From Salmonirosea aquatica (GTDB lineage: Bacteria > Bacteroidota > Bacteroidia > Cytophagales > Spirosomataceae): a stretch of DNA of 64,000 bases. The translations under genes were made by a program, and so were the position numbers. The DNA lies in NCBI RefSeq assembly GCF_009296315.1, contig NZ_WHLY01000002.1, positions 4,190,501-4,254,500 on the forward strand. The letters run 5' to 3'. Below, piece after piece: positions 1 through 10,322 of this stretch (its first letter is position 1; every line of letters starts with the position of its first letter). The notes beneath the pieces are model-generated. The model made no database searches and was not told the DNA's origin. It saw only the letters and a program-made list of their open reading frames with translations.

Positions 1-1806
1 GCGTTTATTCAGCTGGAGCCTTTACCCGGCCTGCGCTTCAAAGGTACTCTGAGCGCCGACTTTTACTACAATCGCCGCAACAGCTGGACGGATGTCCGCA
101 ACTACCTGTTCCTGCAGAATCCTGGCAATCCCTATTCGGTGGGCGATGGTACCTCGAAGGGTACCTACGGCGAACGCCATACCCGCAACACCAACATCGT
201 CAAGGAGTTTAGTATCAACTACACCAAAGCCTTTGGCGACCACCATCTCGATCTGCTGGCCAACGCCATGGACCAGCGCTATGTGTATGAGTTCTTGCAG
301 GGCGGTGCCTCCCAGATCCAGTTTTCACAACCTCAATTTCGCAGTCTCACCAACATCCAGCCTTACACCAATGTCAGTTCCCTGCGCGATATCAACGCGC
401 TGCAGGGGTACCTGGGGCGCGTCAGCTATCACTACGCCAGCCGATACTATCTGGACGCTACACTGCGCCGGGACGGAGCATCGCGGTTTGCCCCCGGGTA
501 CAAATGGGGTACTTTCCCGGCCATTTCGGCGGCCTGGCGCATCAGCGCGGAGCCCTTCATGAAATCGGCTACCTTTATCGACGACCTGAAAATCCGGGGG
601 GGATGGGGTAAGCTGGGAAATCAGGAAACACGCTCATTTGCCTACCTGTCGCTCGTTTCCGATGCTCCGGATTATGCCTTGGGGTCGGGCAATGGCAATG
701 CCATAGGTACCCTGCTCAATGGGGTGTCGCTACCCGATTTCCCGGTGCAGAACCTGACGTGGGAGGTAAGCACCACCAGTAGCCTGGGAGTGGACGCTTC
801 GTTCTTTAACGGGAAGCTGACCGCCACTGTAGAGTATTACAACCGCCTCACGTCCGGCATTCTACAGTCAGCCAACCTGGCGGCCAGCGTGGGAAATCAG
901 AATCAGCCCATTCTGAACATTGCCTCGGTCCGCAACAGTGGGGTGGAGTTTCAACTGGGCTACAATGGTTCGATCGGGGACGATTTCCAGTACAACCTAT
1001 CCGGCAATCTGACCACGACTAAAAACGCGGTGGTATCGACGTTTCAAAATCAGCCCTTTGGTGGTGAATTCGGACGCATCGAAGTCGGTAAGCCCATCGG
1101 TTACCTGTGGGGGTACAAGGTGGGGGGTATTTTCCAGAATCAGTCCGAAATAGATACCTGGAAATCCCAATACTCCGACGCGACCAACAACAATAATTTT
1201 GCTCCGGGCGATATGTACTTTCAGGATGTGAAGGGCAACCCCACCGAGGCCGGACAATTGCCTTCGGATACGCCGGATGGCGTGGTCAACTCCAACGACC
1301 GAACCTTTCTGGGCAGTACGATTCCGGGTTATTACTACGGAGTAAATCTGGGTGGAAGCTACAAGGGGTTCGATCTGTCTATCTTTTTTCAGGGGGTGGG
1401 AGATGTGTACCGCTACAATTCCTGGCGGGCCGCGGGCGAGAGCATGAGCAGTACCGGCACGAATCAGTGGACCACGACCCTCGATCGCTGGACGCCCGAG
1501 AATCCGTCGACCACGATGCCGCGCGCGGTACGTTCCGACCCCGCCAACAACAACCGATTCTCGGACCGCTTTGTGGAAAGTGCGGCTTTCCTGCGCCTGA
1601 AAAACGTACAACTGGGCTATTCGATCCCTGCCTCGCTTACCAAATCACTGGGTTTTATCAATGGTCTGCGGGCTTACGTGGGGGCTACGAATCTGTTTGT
1701 CATTACACCTTGGACCGGCCCCGATCCCGAGGATATCGACCGGGGAGGCTCCGAACTTATTCCCCCCGTACGTTCTGTAACACTGGGTATCACCGCTTCT
1801 TTCTAA
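1..1806 (+). CDS. SusC/RagA-family TonB-dependent outer membrane transporter, C-terminal part
   Basis: The reading frame is open from the first base of the window, so this is the last 601 residues of a protein that starts upstream. It carries the alternating aromatic/polar strands of a TonB-dependent beta-barrel, family-typical stretches such as GYYYGVNLGGSYKGFDLS and FLRLKNVQLGYS, and ends in an aromatic residue (ITASF), as outer membrane barrels do. By family, it would import a large ligand, usually a glycan oligomer, across the outer membrane using TonB energy. The partner susD begins 9 bases after the stop. The plug domain and carboxypeptidase-like N-terminal domain lie outside the window, so the substrate cannot be judged. 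Confidence 0.95.
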   Translation, partial: AFIQLEPLPGLRFKGTLSADFYYNRRNSWTDVRNYLFLQNPGNPYSVGDGTSKGTYGERHTRNTNIVKEFSINYTKAFGDHHLDLLANAMDQRYVYEFLQGGASQIQFSQPQFRSLTNIQPYTNVSSLRDINALQGYLGRVSYHYASRYYLDATLRRDGASRFAPGYKWGTFPAISAAWRISAEPFMKSATFIDDLKIRGGWGKLGNQETRSFAYLSLVSDAPDYALGSGNGNAIGTLLNGVSLPDFPVQNLTWEVSTTSSLGVDASFFNGKLTATVEYYNRLTSGILQSANLAASVGNQNQPILNIASVRNSGVEFQLGYNGSIGDDFQYNLSGNLTTTKNAVVSTFQNQPFGGEFGRIEVGKPIGYLWGYKVGGIFQNQSEIDTWKSQYSDATNNNNFAPGDMYFQDVKGNPTEAGQLPSDTPDGVVNSNDRTFLGSTIPGYYYGVNLGGSYKGFDLSIFFQGVGDVYRYNSWRAAGESMSSTGTNQWTTTLDRWTPENPSTTMPRAVRSDPANNNRFSDRFVESAAFLRLKNVQLGYSIPASLTKSLGFINGLRAYVGATNLFVITPWTGPDPEDIDRGGSELIPPVRSVTLGITASF

Positions 1807-1815
1807 CTCGCTATC

Positions 1816-3318
1816 ATGAAAAAATATTCTGTAATTTCTCTGTTTGCCTTCGCTTTTACTATACTGATCTACGCCAGTTGTAACGAAAAGCGGTTGGATC
1901 TGCAACCGCTCTCACCCACCGAAGCCTCCTACTTCACCGAAGAATCGGACTTTAATAAAAGTGTGTTGGGGATTTACGCCAAATTGACGGATTTCTACTG
2001 GTTCAATGCGAACTCGCCGATCCATGGATTCTGGCAGCTTCCCGGCGACGACATCACGTCTACAGGTACTTACGCCTTCGAGATTTTTGGAACCCTGCAG
2101 CCATCCACCAGTCAGAACCAGGTATTTTATCGCACCGCCTATCAGTTGATCAACCGGGCCAACACGACGCTCCAGAAACTGGATGAGGAGAGCGGGATCA
2201 TTCAGACGCCCAACCTGAAAAACAGTTTTCGGGGTGAAGCGCTGTTCCTGCGCGGATATACCAATTTCCTGCTCTGGAATTATTACGGAACGGCCCCGTT
2301 GATTACCGAACGGATTCAGACACCCGATCAGACCACTCCACCCAGTTCCAAGGATACCGAGCTGATCGACCAGGCCATCAAAGACCTGACCGAAGCAGCC
2401 ACGCTGCTCCCCGCTGCCTGGGATGATATGAATCGCGGCCGGGTAACGAGCAATTCGGCCAATGGTATGCTGGGGAAGGCGCTGGTATTCCGGGGATCGG
2501 TCAAGAAAAATACGACGGATTACACCGCGGCCATCGCGGCCTTTAACAAAATAACGGGCGTGCGTCTGGTGGCCGATTTTAATGACAATTTCGACGCTAA
2601 AACCGAAAATAACGCTGAATCGCTGTTTGAGTTCCAGGCTTCACAGCCCGATAACGACAATGTCTGGCTGGCCAACGATTTCCAGCGCAATGGCGTGGGC
2701 TCGACCTCCGGATTTTGGGGATGGTACGAAGGTTCTTCGCAACTGGGCGGGCAACCCCGCTATACGGCTACGCAAAAGCTGGTTAACGCCTTCGAAGCGG
2801 GTGATCCGCGCATCGCCTCGACCCTTGACCCACAGACGCTCATTTTCTACAAATACTGGCACACGGGCGATCAGAAATCACAGTCAGGGGTAGCGTCGGT
2901 CAACAATGCCCGCATCCTGCGCTACTCCGATGTGCTTTTGCTGAAAGCCGAGGCCATCCTCGAATCGGGCGGTTCGACGGCCGAAGCGATCGGACTGATC
3001 AATCAGATCCGGACCCGGGCGCGTGAGATGGTACCTAACGGAACGGTACCGGCCAATTTCTCCACCACCGAAACCGACAAGGCCAAGATATTTGACTGGA
3101 TCATGGCTGAACGTTTTCGAGAACTGGCAGGTGAAGAAGGAGCCCGTTGGTTCGACCTGCGCCGCTGGCATTTGGGAGGCAAGATCAACCTGGCTACCTG
3201 GGACTGGAGCTCGGCCCGTAATGACGTTTCGTTCGATGTGAATAAGAATTTGTATTACCCCATCCCGGATATTGAAACCAACCTGAACCCCAATATTGTC
3301 CAAAACCCAGGGTACTGA
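1816..3318 (+). CDS. SusD/RagB-family nutrient-binding lipoprotein
   Basis: A 500-residue lipoprotein. The signal peptide ends in the lipobox YASC, with Cys22 the likely lipidated residue, followed by the usual SusD opening (LDLQPLSPTEASYFTEESDF). The middle has the TPR-like helices of the family (RGEALFLRGYTNFLLWNYYG), and the C terminus has the conserved block ERFRELAGEEGARWFDLRRW and the closing NPNIVQNPGY. SusD proteins sit on the cell surface as a lid on the SusC barrel and help capture ligand. The short gap to the upstream susC and the strong terminator downstream show that this is the last gene of that operon. Confidence 0.95.
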   Translation: MKKYSVISLFAFAFTILIYASCNEKRLDLQPLSPTEASYFTEESDFNKSVLGIYAKLTDFYWFNANSPIHGFWQLPGDDITSTGTYAFEIFGTLQPSTSQNQVFYRTAYQLINRANTTLQKLDEESGIIQTPNLKNSFRGEALFLRGYTNFLLWNYYGTAPLITERIQTPDQTTPPSSKDTELIDQAIKDLTEAATLLPAAWDDMNRGRVTSNSANGMLGKALVFRGSVKKNTTDYTAAIAAFNKITGVRLVADFNDNFDAKTENNAESLFEFQASQPDNDNVWLANDFQRNGVGSTSGFWGWYEGSSQLGGQPRYTATQKLVNAFEAGDPRIASTLDPQTLIFYKYWHTGDQKSQSGVASVNNARILRYSDVLLLKAEAILESGGSTAEAIGLINQIRTRAREMVPNGTVPANFSTTETDKAKIFDWIMAERFRELAGEEGARWFDLRRWHLGGKINLATWDWSSARNDVSFDVNKNLYYPIPDIETNLNPNIVQNPGY

Positions 3319-3370
3319 TTTTCCGCCAGCTACCCTAACGAGAGATTAGTTTCCATTAGGCCGATGTTCA

Positions 3371-3406
3371 AAGTAGACCGAAGACTTTCTTCGGTCTACT
3401 TTTTTT
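3371..3406 (+). terminator. rho-independent terminator of the susC-susD operon
   Basis: A perfect 14-base stem (3371-3384 with 3388-3401) closes a CTT loop and runs into a T tract ending at 3406. It lies 53 bases after the susD stop and ahead of the GntR gene, so it separates the two units. Confidence 0.93.
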
Positions 3407-3573
3407 GAAATAGCTTGTTGATGAATATGTTATGTGAAAAATGTCCAAGTTTTTGCACGAATCGTCTAAGTCAGTTACGCTCTGCTTCCCTACTTTCGTG
3501 TCACTATCCAGACCGTGTTTCAGGAAGCGGATTCAGTGACTGGCTAATAATTCCACGCAAAACCGCAAAAACG

Positions 3574-4608
3574 ATGATTGGACAAACGACAAACATACGG
3601 GCGGGCTTTTTACGCATCGACGAACGGGGAGGTACCCCTAAATTTCTACAGATTGCCAACGGCATCATATCCCAGATCGAAGCGGGGGTATTCAAGCCCG
3701 GCGATCGGTTGCCTTCCATCAACGAAGCCAGCACCGAACATTACATGGCCCGCGCCACGGTGGAAAAAGCGTATGGTACCCTGCTGAAGAGTGGACACAT
3801 CACCTCGTTGTACCGCCAGGGCTTTTTCATTGCCCAGGGCCGGGCCCTGAAAAGGGTTCTGTTCCTGACGGGTAAAATCAACGAGAGCAACCGGACCCTT
3901 TTCAATGCTGTCAGCGAGCAACTGGGAAAAGGCTATAAGGTAGATATTTATACGTACGAATATCAGCATAAGTACCTTCTGGACAGTTTGGAAAATCAGG
4001 CTGGCCACTACCATTATTTCGTCCTGATGGCCCACCATCTATTCGAGACGGACGAGCTGAGGAAAGTACTGAATAAAATCCCCACCGAGCGCCTCATCCT
4101 TCTGGATGACTCCAGCATAGTTTCTTCCATCAAATGTGCATCGGTGCGCTTTGGAGACAGTGACCAGTTCAGGCAGGTACTTGAACAGACCGCCAGCCTG
4201 TTTCGGAAGTACCCCGTTCTCAATTTTATCACCACAGACAACCAATATATCCCCGCCGAGTGGTACAATACGTTCTGGTCGTTTACGGAGAAATACGGCC
4301 TGAAAGGTCGCGTGATGGACGCGGTAGACGAAGTGCCTCTTCAGAAAGAATCGGCGTACCTGCTCTTTGATGACGAGGATCTGGTAAAAACTGTGCAGGA
4401 GGTAATTTCCAAGCGGTGGATGTTGGGGCAGCAGGTAGGCGTCGTGTCTTTCAACGATGCCAGTTTCAAGACCATCGTCGGCGGCGGTATTTCCGTCATA
4501 AAAACGGACGTATCCGCCATTGCCCGAAATCTGAGTGCTATCATCACCCGCAATCAGAAGCAAACCGTCCGCATTCCGATGCAATTCATACCCCGCGGTT
4601 CTTTATGA
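3574..4608 (+). CDS. GntR-family transcriptional regulator with a periplasmic-binding-like effector domain
   Basis: 344 residues. The N-terminal winged helix is GntR-like (PKFLQIANGIISQIEAG, then GDRLPSINEASTEHYMARATVEKAYGTL, roughly residues 20-85). The remainder, from about residue 95, resembles the LacI/sugar-binding fold used as a ligand sensor in Bacteroidota GntR regulators; it contains QQVGVVSFND and an IKTDVSAI block near the end. The frame stays open for 53 codons upstream, but the ATG at 3574 gives the normal N terminus and is preferred. Its stop overlaps the start of the next gene (ATGA), so the two are translationally coupled. Regulation of the flanking SusCD or FG-GAP genes is likely but inferred only from position. 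Confidence 0.85.
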   Translation: MIGQTTNIRAGFLRIDERGGTPKFLQIANGIISQIEAGVFKPGDRLPSINEASTEHYMARATVEKAYGTLLKSGHITSLYRQGFFIAQGRALKRVLFLTGKINESNRTLFNAVSEQLGKGYKVDIYTYEYQHKYLLDSLENQAGHYHYFVLMAHHLFETDELRKVLNKIPTERLILLDDSSIVSSIKCASVRFGDSDQFRQVLEQTASLFRKYPVLNFITTDNQYIPAEWYNTFWSFTEKYGLKGRVMDAVDEVPLQKESAYLLFDDEDLVKTVQEVISKRWMLGQQVGVVSFNDASFKTIVGGGISVIKTDVSAIARNLSAIITRNQKQTVRIPMQFIPRGSL

Positions 4609-7600
4609 AACCGACCCCACTCAACCAGCCTAAAACCATGCGACCACTGCTGCTGTTGATTCCCGTACTGGCCCTGGTGGTGTGGGCCCTTGTCCCGCAA
4701 CCTCCCGCGAAGCTGTTCCGTCAGCTTCCGTCCTCGCGCACGGGCATATCGTTCAATAACCGGATACAGGAATCCGACTCACTCAATGTATTGCGGTTCG
4801 AGTACCTCTATAATGGCGGGGGCGTAGGAATCGGCGACTTCAATAAGGATGGCTGGCAGGATGTATTCTTTACCGGCAATCAGGTTTCCTGTCGATTGTA
4901 CCTCAATCAGGGGCAACTGGCCGGAAAACCATTGACATTCAAGGATATCACGAAAGAAGCGGGGGTAGGTACCAACGCCTGGTGCACGGGCGTGACGGTA
5001 GTGGATATCAACCAGGATGGCTGGGACGATATATACGTCAGCGTGGCGGGCTTCGGCCCGGATACGACCCGGCGGCGCAATTTACTGTTTGTCAATCAGG
5101 CCAGCGGTGCCGGAAAGCCTGTAACCTTCCGCGAGCAGGCGCAGGTTTATGGACTGGACGATTGCGGATACAGTACCCAAACCGCTTTTTTTGACTACGA
5201 TCACGACGGCGACCTGGACGCCTACGTACTTACCAATGCCCTCGACCAGCACAATCGCAACGCCCTGCGCCCCAAGCATGTGAAGGGCGAAGCGGCCTCC
5301 AACGACCGCCTGTACCGGAACGAGGGGGTAGGCGCGGCGGGCCATCCGGTGTTTGCTAACGTCACCCGCGAAGCGGGCATTCTTACGGAAGGATACGGGC
5401 TGGGAATCGCCGTCAGCGATCTCAACGGCGACGGCTGGGAAGATATCTACTGTTCCAATGATTTCTTATCCAATGATTTGATCTGGGTCAATAACCGCAA
5501 CGGAACCTTTACGAATCGCGCCCCCGACTACCTTACCCACCAGACTCACAATGCCATGGGGGTCGATATCGCCGATATCGACAATGACCAATTGCCTGAT
5601 ATTATGGTAGTCGATATGTTGCCCGGCACCAACGAACGGCGAAAAATGATGCTGCCCGGCTATAACTACAATCGCTTTCAGATGGACCTAGCGATGGGGT
5701 ACCAGCCGCAGTTCATGCGCAATACCTTACAGCTGAACCGTGGGCAGAGCGGAGGGATGCAGGAAGGGGTACCCTCTAGGCCAAACTTTTCGGATATATC
5801 ACAACTGGCGGGTGTCGACAGAACGGACTGGAGTTGGGCTCCTCTTTTCGCCGATTTTGACAATGACGGGTACCGCGACCTACTGATCACCAACGGCTAC
5901 CGCCGCGATGTAACGAATCTGGATTTTACGGCCTATCTGGCCGATCTGCACGCGGGTGGCTTTGGTGAAGGTCAGAAGAAGAATGCGAAGGCCTACCAGC
6001 AGCTCCTGCAGCTTCCCGAAGTCAAACTAGCCAACTACTGCTACCGCAACCGGGGGGGCGAAGGTACCCTGGCCTTTGAGGACGTTTCTGAAAAGTGGGG
6101 CTTTGATGCGCCCAGCTTTTCCAACGGAGCGGCTTATGCCGATCTGGACAACGATGGCGATTTGGATATCGTGATTAATGCTATCGACGATGAGGCGTTC
6201 GTCTATGAGAATACCCTCAATCAAGAGAGCCAGAAAAAAGTACCCGAAAATAACACCTGGCTCCGGCTTACTCTCGACCGCAATTCGGCGCTGGGAACGA
6301 AAGTCAATCTTTACTATAATAGCAAAGTGCAAACGGCAGAATTGAACCCGACGCGGGGGTACGTATCGTCCGTAGAACCTTTTCTGCATTTCGGTTTGGG
6401 AAACGCAGCGAAGGTTGATTCCGTGGAAATCATCTGGAATAACGGACAATATCAAGTGCTGCGAAACATTCCCGCCAATCAGTTGCTGCATATTCCCTAT
6501 CGCCCGATGGGTATTTATAAACAGCCTCTGCCTACTACCCCGGCTTATTTTCAGGAAATTGATCCCCAATTATGGGGGCTGGACTATACACACACAGAAA
6601 CTGAGTTCAACGACTTTGCCCGCACGCCCCTGCTGCCCCATAAGCAGTCACAGAACGGCCCTCCCTTAGCCGTAGCGGACGTCGATGGCAACGGGCTGGA
6701 TGACCTGTTCATCGGGTCTGATTTCGAGCAGGAAAGCTACCTGTATCTACAGCAGGCCAATGGTCGGTTCTTCAAAACCAAGGTACCTAAGGAAGCCAAT
6801 CAGGAGGACACCGGAGCCTTGTTTTTTGATGCCGACCAGGACGGCGACTCCGATTTATATGTCGTCAGCGGGGGGAGCCACGCCGAGGGTACCTCTGCCG
6901 CCTATCAGGATCGACTATACCTGAATGATGGCGTTGGCAACTTCTCTCTGAGCAGGCAGTCTCTTCCCACTATCGATATTAGCGGATCGTGCGTAGTAGC
7001 GGGGGATTTTGACCAGGATGGTGACCTGGATTTATTCCGGGGCAGCCGCCTTATTCCGGGTCAATACCCCATGCCTGGGAAGAGCTTCCTGCTCGAAAAT
7101 AGGGGAGGGCGCTTCCTTGACGTCACGGATCAACTGGCGCCCAGCCTTCGGACTCTGGGGCTGGTTACGTCGGCCGCATGGGCTGATACGGATCGTGATG
7201 GCTGGCCGGACCTGGCTTTGTGCGGAGAGTGGATGCCCATAACCATTCTTTCCAATCAGGCAGGAAAGCAATTTTCTGTACATAAGGTACCGGGCTCAAG
7301 CGGCTGGTGGAATACTCTGACCGCCCGGGATTTTGATCAGGATGGTGATTTGGACCTCATGGCCGGTAACCTGGGATTGAACACCAAGTACAGAGCTTCG
7401 CCAGATGAACCCCTTGAAGTATATGCCGCTGATTTTGACAATAACGGGCGCATAGATCCCATCCTGACTGAGTTCAATGGCAATCGAAAGTGGATTCTGC
7501 CTACCCGCGATTTAATAACCTCCCAGATTCCGTCCATGAAGCGGCGATTCTCGGATTTCCAGTCCTTTGCAACGGCTACGTTTGAGGAGTCATTCACGGA

Positions 7601-8081
7601 AGAAGAAATCCAGTCGGCTTACCACCTGAGCTGTACCGAATTGAGAACCATGTACTTCGAGAATACAGGTACCACCTTCAAACCCCATCCGCTTCCTCAG
7701 GAGGCACAATTTGCTCCTGTGTATGGCATTTGGACCGAAGACTTCAACCATGACGGGTACCTTGATGCACTTCTGGTCGGAAATTCCTATGCTTCCGAAA
7801 CTGTCGGGGGTTGGCAGGATGCCTCTAAAGGTACCCTGCTGCTCGGAGCGGGAAAAGGGGCCTTCCGTTACAGTCCCAACCCGGGGATTCTGGCTGACAA
7901 AGAAGCCAAAGGGCTCGTTACCCTCCAGCGGACCGACGGAGTTACCTGGATTGTCATTGCCAATAATGGCAACCGACTGCAGATATTTCAGTGGAGCCAG
8001 AATAGGAAAGAAATAAACAGAAATTCCTTTCCAGCGCTCAGCGCCCGCTACCTTCCACCTTCTCGAAGCGTCGGCCGATAA
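4605..8081 (+). CDS. FG-GAP/VCBS repeat protein with ASPIC/UnbV domain (CRTAC1-like)
   Basis: About 1158 residues starting at the ATG that overlaps the previous stop; a second possible start (MRPLLLLIP, 4638) sits directly before the hydrophobic signal or anchor segment. The body is made of calcium-binding FG-GAP/VCBS blades of the form DxNxDGxxD (for example DFNKDGWQDVFFTG, DINQDGWDDIYVS, DLDNDGDLDIVINA), in two sets separated by an ASPIC/UnbV domain at about residues 550-635 (SVEPFLHFGLGNAAKVDSVEI). This architecture is common in Bacteroidota next to SusCD systems and is taken to be an exported or surface beta-propeller protein; its biochemical role is not established. The frame also runs back into the GntR gene, but nothing protein-like is encoded there. 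Confidence 0.9.
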   Translation: MKPTPLNQPKTMRPLLLLIPVLALVVWALVPQPPAKLFRQLPSSRTGISFNNRIQESDSLNVLRFEYLYNGGGVGIGDFNKDGWQDVFFTGNQVSCRLYLNQGQLAGKPLTFKDITKEAGVGTNAWCTGVTVVDINQDGWDDIYVSVAGFGPDTTRRRNLLFVNQASGAGKPVTFREQAQVYGLDDCGYSTQTAFFDYDHDGDLDAYVLTNALDQHNRNALRPKHVKGEAASNDRLYRNEGVGAAGHPVFANVTREAGILTEGYGLGIAVSDLNGDGWEDIYCSNDFLSNDLIWVNNRNGTFTNRAPDYLTHQTHNAMGVDIADIDNDQLPDIMVVDMLPGTNERRKMMLPGYNYNRFQMDLAMGYQPQFMRNTLQLNRGQSGGMQEGVPSRPNFSDISQLAGVDRTDWSWAPLFADFDNDGYRDLLITNGYRRDVTNLDFTAYLADLHAGGFGEGQKKNAKAYQQLLQLPEVKLANYCYRNRGGEGTLAFEDVSEKWGFDAPSFSNGAAYADLDNDGDLDIVINAIDDEAFVYENTLNQESQKKVPENNTWLRLTLDRNSALGTKVNLYYNSKVQTAELNPTRGYVSSVEPFLHFGLGNAAKVDSVEIIWNNGQYQVLRNIPANQLLHIPYRPMGIYKQPLPTTPAYFQEIDPQLWGLDYTHTETEFNDFARTPLLPHKQSQNGPPLAVADVDGNGLDDLFIGSDFEQESYLYLQQANGRFFKTKVPKEANQEDTGALFFDADQDGDSDLYVVSGGSHAEGTSAAYQDRLYLNDGVGNFSLSRQSLPTIDISGSCVVAGDFDQDGDLDLFRGSRLIPGQYPMPGKSFLLENRGGRFLDVTDQLAPSLRTLGLVTSAAWADTDRDGWPDLALCGEWMPITILSNQAGKQFSVHKVPGSSGWWNTLTARDFDQDGDLDLMAGNLGLNTKYRASPDEPLEVYAADFDNNGRIDPILTEFNGNRKWILPTRDLITSQIPSMKRRFSDFQSFATATFEESFTEEEIQSAYHLSCTELRTMYFENTGTTFKPHPLPQEAQFAPVYGIWTEDFNHDGYLDALLVGNSYASETVGGWQDASKGTLLLGAGKGAFRYSPNPGILADKEAKGLVTLQRTDGVTWIVIANNGNRLQIFQWSQNRKEINRNSFPALSARYLPPSRSVGR

Positions 8082-8322
8082 CGATGTCAGGTACCTTGTG
8101 AGCGTATATGCCTAAGACTGTAAACGGTATCATTAAAGCTATCGATAAGGTTCTGCTTTTTTATTTTTTCCAACTGAATTCCGACCAAGAAGGACGTGAA
8201 CAAGCTCCCGGATTCCTCTATTTGCTCCATAGTTCGTATTTTTGGGGTCTCCCGATCCGATCAATTCCTATAGCTCCCTACCAATCGTTCGGGTTATTTC
8301 ATCACTAACCTGTATCACTCCC
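8082..8322. other. intergenic region, no gene seen
   Basis: About 240 bases between the FG-GAP protein and the hydrolase. A 66-codon frame at 8108 has no family resemblance. No perfect promoter box or terminator hairpin was found. Confidence 0.5.
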
Positions 8323-9158
8323 TTGAAGCTACACATTATTGACACCGGATTTTTCAAACTTGATGGCGGAGCCATGTTTGGGGTCGTGCCCAAAGTATTA
8401 TGGAACAGGCACAATCCTGCCGACGACCAAAACCGCTGTACCTGGGCTATGCGCTGCCTGCTAATCGAGGAGAATGACCGGCTGATTCTGATAGATACCG
8501 GACTGGGCGATAAGCAGGATGAAAAATTCTTTGGACATTATGATCTGCATGGCGACGCTACGCTATTGAAATCGATTGGGAAAGCGGGATTCAAACCGGA
8601 GGATATTACGGATGTAGTGCTGACCCACCTGCATTTCGACCATGTAGGGGGGCCGTCGTAAACGGACCGAACGGACTGCGCCCGACTTTCCCCAATGCCA
8701 CCTACTGGTCCAATACCGAACACTGGCAGTGGGCGCTGAATCCTAATCCCCGCGAACGGGCATCGTTTCTGAAGGAGAATATCCTGCCTATTCAGGCTTC
8801 GGACCAACTCAACTATATTGAAGCCGGTTCTTCGCCTTTCCAGAACCTAAATTTCATCCATGTGAATGGCCATACCGAGCAAATGATGCTGCCTGTGATT
8901 GAGTACAACGGCAATCAGATCATCTACGCTGCCGACCTGATTCCTTCGTCGGCGCATGTGTCTCTGCCCTGGGTAATGGCCTATGATGTGCGACCTCTGC
9001 TGACGATGCAGGAAAAGGAGCAGGTGCTAAGCCGCGCAGTGGAAAAAAACTGTATTCTGCTTTTCGAGCACGACCCTGTCTACGAAGCCGCCGTTGTAGA
9101 AAAAACCGAAAAGGGGATAAGGATCAGAGAACGGGGACCAATGGCTGCCTTTCTGTAA
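8323..9158 (+). CDS. MBL-fold metallo-hydrolase, interrupted by a one-base frameshift
   Basis: A metallo-beta-lactamase-fold hydrolase of about 278 residues once the frame is repaired. The first part reads LKLHIIDTGFFKLDGG and reaches the zinc motif THLHFDHVGG (HxHxDH), where the frame breaks in a run of six G at 8647-8652. Adding one G restores the downstream frame (VVNGPNGLRPTFPNATYW), which carries later metal ligands in NGHTEQM, YAADLIP and LFEHDP. The best start is the TTG at 8323, because relatives begin at this MKLH-like sequence; the upstream ATG at 8242 adds unrelated residues. Family members hydrolyse lactones, thioesters or similar substrates; the substrate here is unknown. The break is probably a homopolymer error, although true inactivation cannot be excluded. 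Confidence 0.8.
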
Positions 9159-9214
9159 ACTATCGGAGAGGGTTAGCCGTTACTAAAACGCTGACTACCT
9201 ATCCAGAGTCGGCC

Positions 9215-9979
9215 ATGGCAGTTATGAAAATTGGACTTGTACTATCCGGAGGTGGCGCGCGGGGCGTATCGCACCTGGGTGCGGTGAAGGCGTTATATGA
9301 ACATGGCATTCGTCCCGATATTATTAGTGGTACCAGCGCGGGAGCCATTGCAGGGGGGCTGCTGGCCTATGGATATAGTCCGGATGAGATTCTGGAAATG
9401 ATCGTAAGCACCAATTTCGTTCGGTATATGCGGCCTACCTTTGCCGGCAGCGGGCTACTGCTGTTGGACCGGCTGGAAACTTTCTATCGAAAATACATAC
9501 CAGAAAATACCTTTGAGTCCCTCAAGGTACCTCTCATTGTTTCAGCTACCGATATTTATCTGGGCAAAACCATCTATTTCAGCGAAGGTGAACTGGCCCG
9601 TCCGGTGCTGGCGTCCAGTTGTCTGCCGGGTTTATTTGCCCCTATGCAGTTTGGAGGGCATTATCTGGTCGATGGCGGGGTACTCAGCAACATGCCCGTT
9701 GAGCCCCTCGAAGGCGTAGCTGATTATATTATTGGGGTACATTGTAATCCGTTCAAGCTGCAGCGTCCTCCCCAAAGTACCCGTGAAGTACTGGCACGCA
9801 GTCTTATTTTGGCGGTACACGCCAAAACAATGGAGCGATTCGAAAAATGCCAGCTATTGATTGAATCTCCACAACTGGGCGATTATTCCGTATACGATCT
9901 CCGAAAAGCCCGCGAGCTTTTCGTTCTGGGGTATCGTCATGCCCGTCAAGTACTCCGGCAGACTCCTTCCCTGGCCTGA
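9215..9979 (+). CDS. patatin-like phospholipase (RssA-type serine hydrolase)
   Basis: 254 residues with all patatin signatures: the oxyanion-hole GGGARG near the N terminus, the nucleophile elbow GTSAG with Ser at about residue 41, and the catalytic Asp in DGG at about residue 153. There is no signal peptide, so it should act in the cytoplasm or on the inner membrane face as an acyl hydrolase. Starts at 9215 or 9224 (MKIGLVLSGG) are both plausible. It follows the hydrolase gene by 56 bases on the same strand and may be co-transcribed with it. The physiological lipid substrate cannot be told from sequence. Confidence 0.9.
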   Translation: MAVMKIGLVLSGGGARGVSHLGAVKALYEHGIRPDIISGTSAGAIAGGLLAYGYSPDEILEMIVSTNFVRYMRPTFAGSGLLLLDRLETFYRKYIPENTFESLKVPLIVSATDIYLGKTIYFSEGELARPVLASSCLPGLFAPMQFGGHYLVDGGVLSNMPVEPLEGVADYIIGVHCNPFKLQRPPQSTREVLARSLILAVHAKTMERFEKCQLLIESPQLGDYSVYDLRKARELFVLGYRHARQVLRQTPSLA

Positions 9980-10252
9980 GGCTTCCGTATTCCATCTTCT
10001 AGAGTATAAAAAATAACGGCTCTTTTTAGGATTGCATGTTTCTAAGACAAGATACGCTGTAAGCATACTATTGCTTAACTAATTAGTGTCCTTTTAACTA
10101 TATGTATCTCAAAAGAATATACCGTCAGATAGCGGAAAAATGCATTATAATAATTTGTAACTAATATTTAAGTATTACAATCAGAATTATATTTCATCGA
10201 AGCGTCAGGTAAAATGTATAATGTTTGGCAAATTAAATTTAAACACGAAGAT
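9980..10252. other. A/T-rich intergenic region upstream of the SusC promoter
   Basis: About 270 bases, clearly richer in A/T than the genes around it. No open frame of note and no clear hairpin terminator after the patatin gene. It probably holds only upstream control sequence for the SusC promoter at its right end. Confidence 0.5.
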
Positions 10253-10282
10253 TTGAATTGTATTTTTGATTAATTACATTTG
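10253..10282 (+). promoter_or_regulatory. Bacteroidota-type promoter for the susC-susD operon
   Basis: A TTG at 10253-10255 lies 19 bases from a perfect -7 box TACATTTG at 10275-10282, matching the Bacteroidota consensus TTG-N19-TAnnTTTG. The susC start codon is 40 bases downstream. Confidence 0.8.
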
Positions 10283-10322
10283 CCAGAAGGATTACCATTT
10301 TTTAACCTAAACTAAATCGTAA

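Noticed and set aside
4416-4604. A longer N terminus for the FG-GAP/ASPIC protein.
   Set aside because: The extra 63 codons overlap the GntR gene, are Arg/His-rich and unlike a signal peptide. The ATG at 4605 with the ATGA overlap is better.
8647-8652. Programmed frameshifting in the metallo-hydrolase gene.
   Set aside because: There is no slippery heptamer with a downstream structure that I can see, and three other genes show the same one-base homopolymer deficit, so error is simpler.
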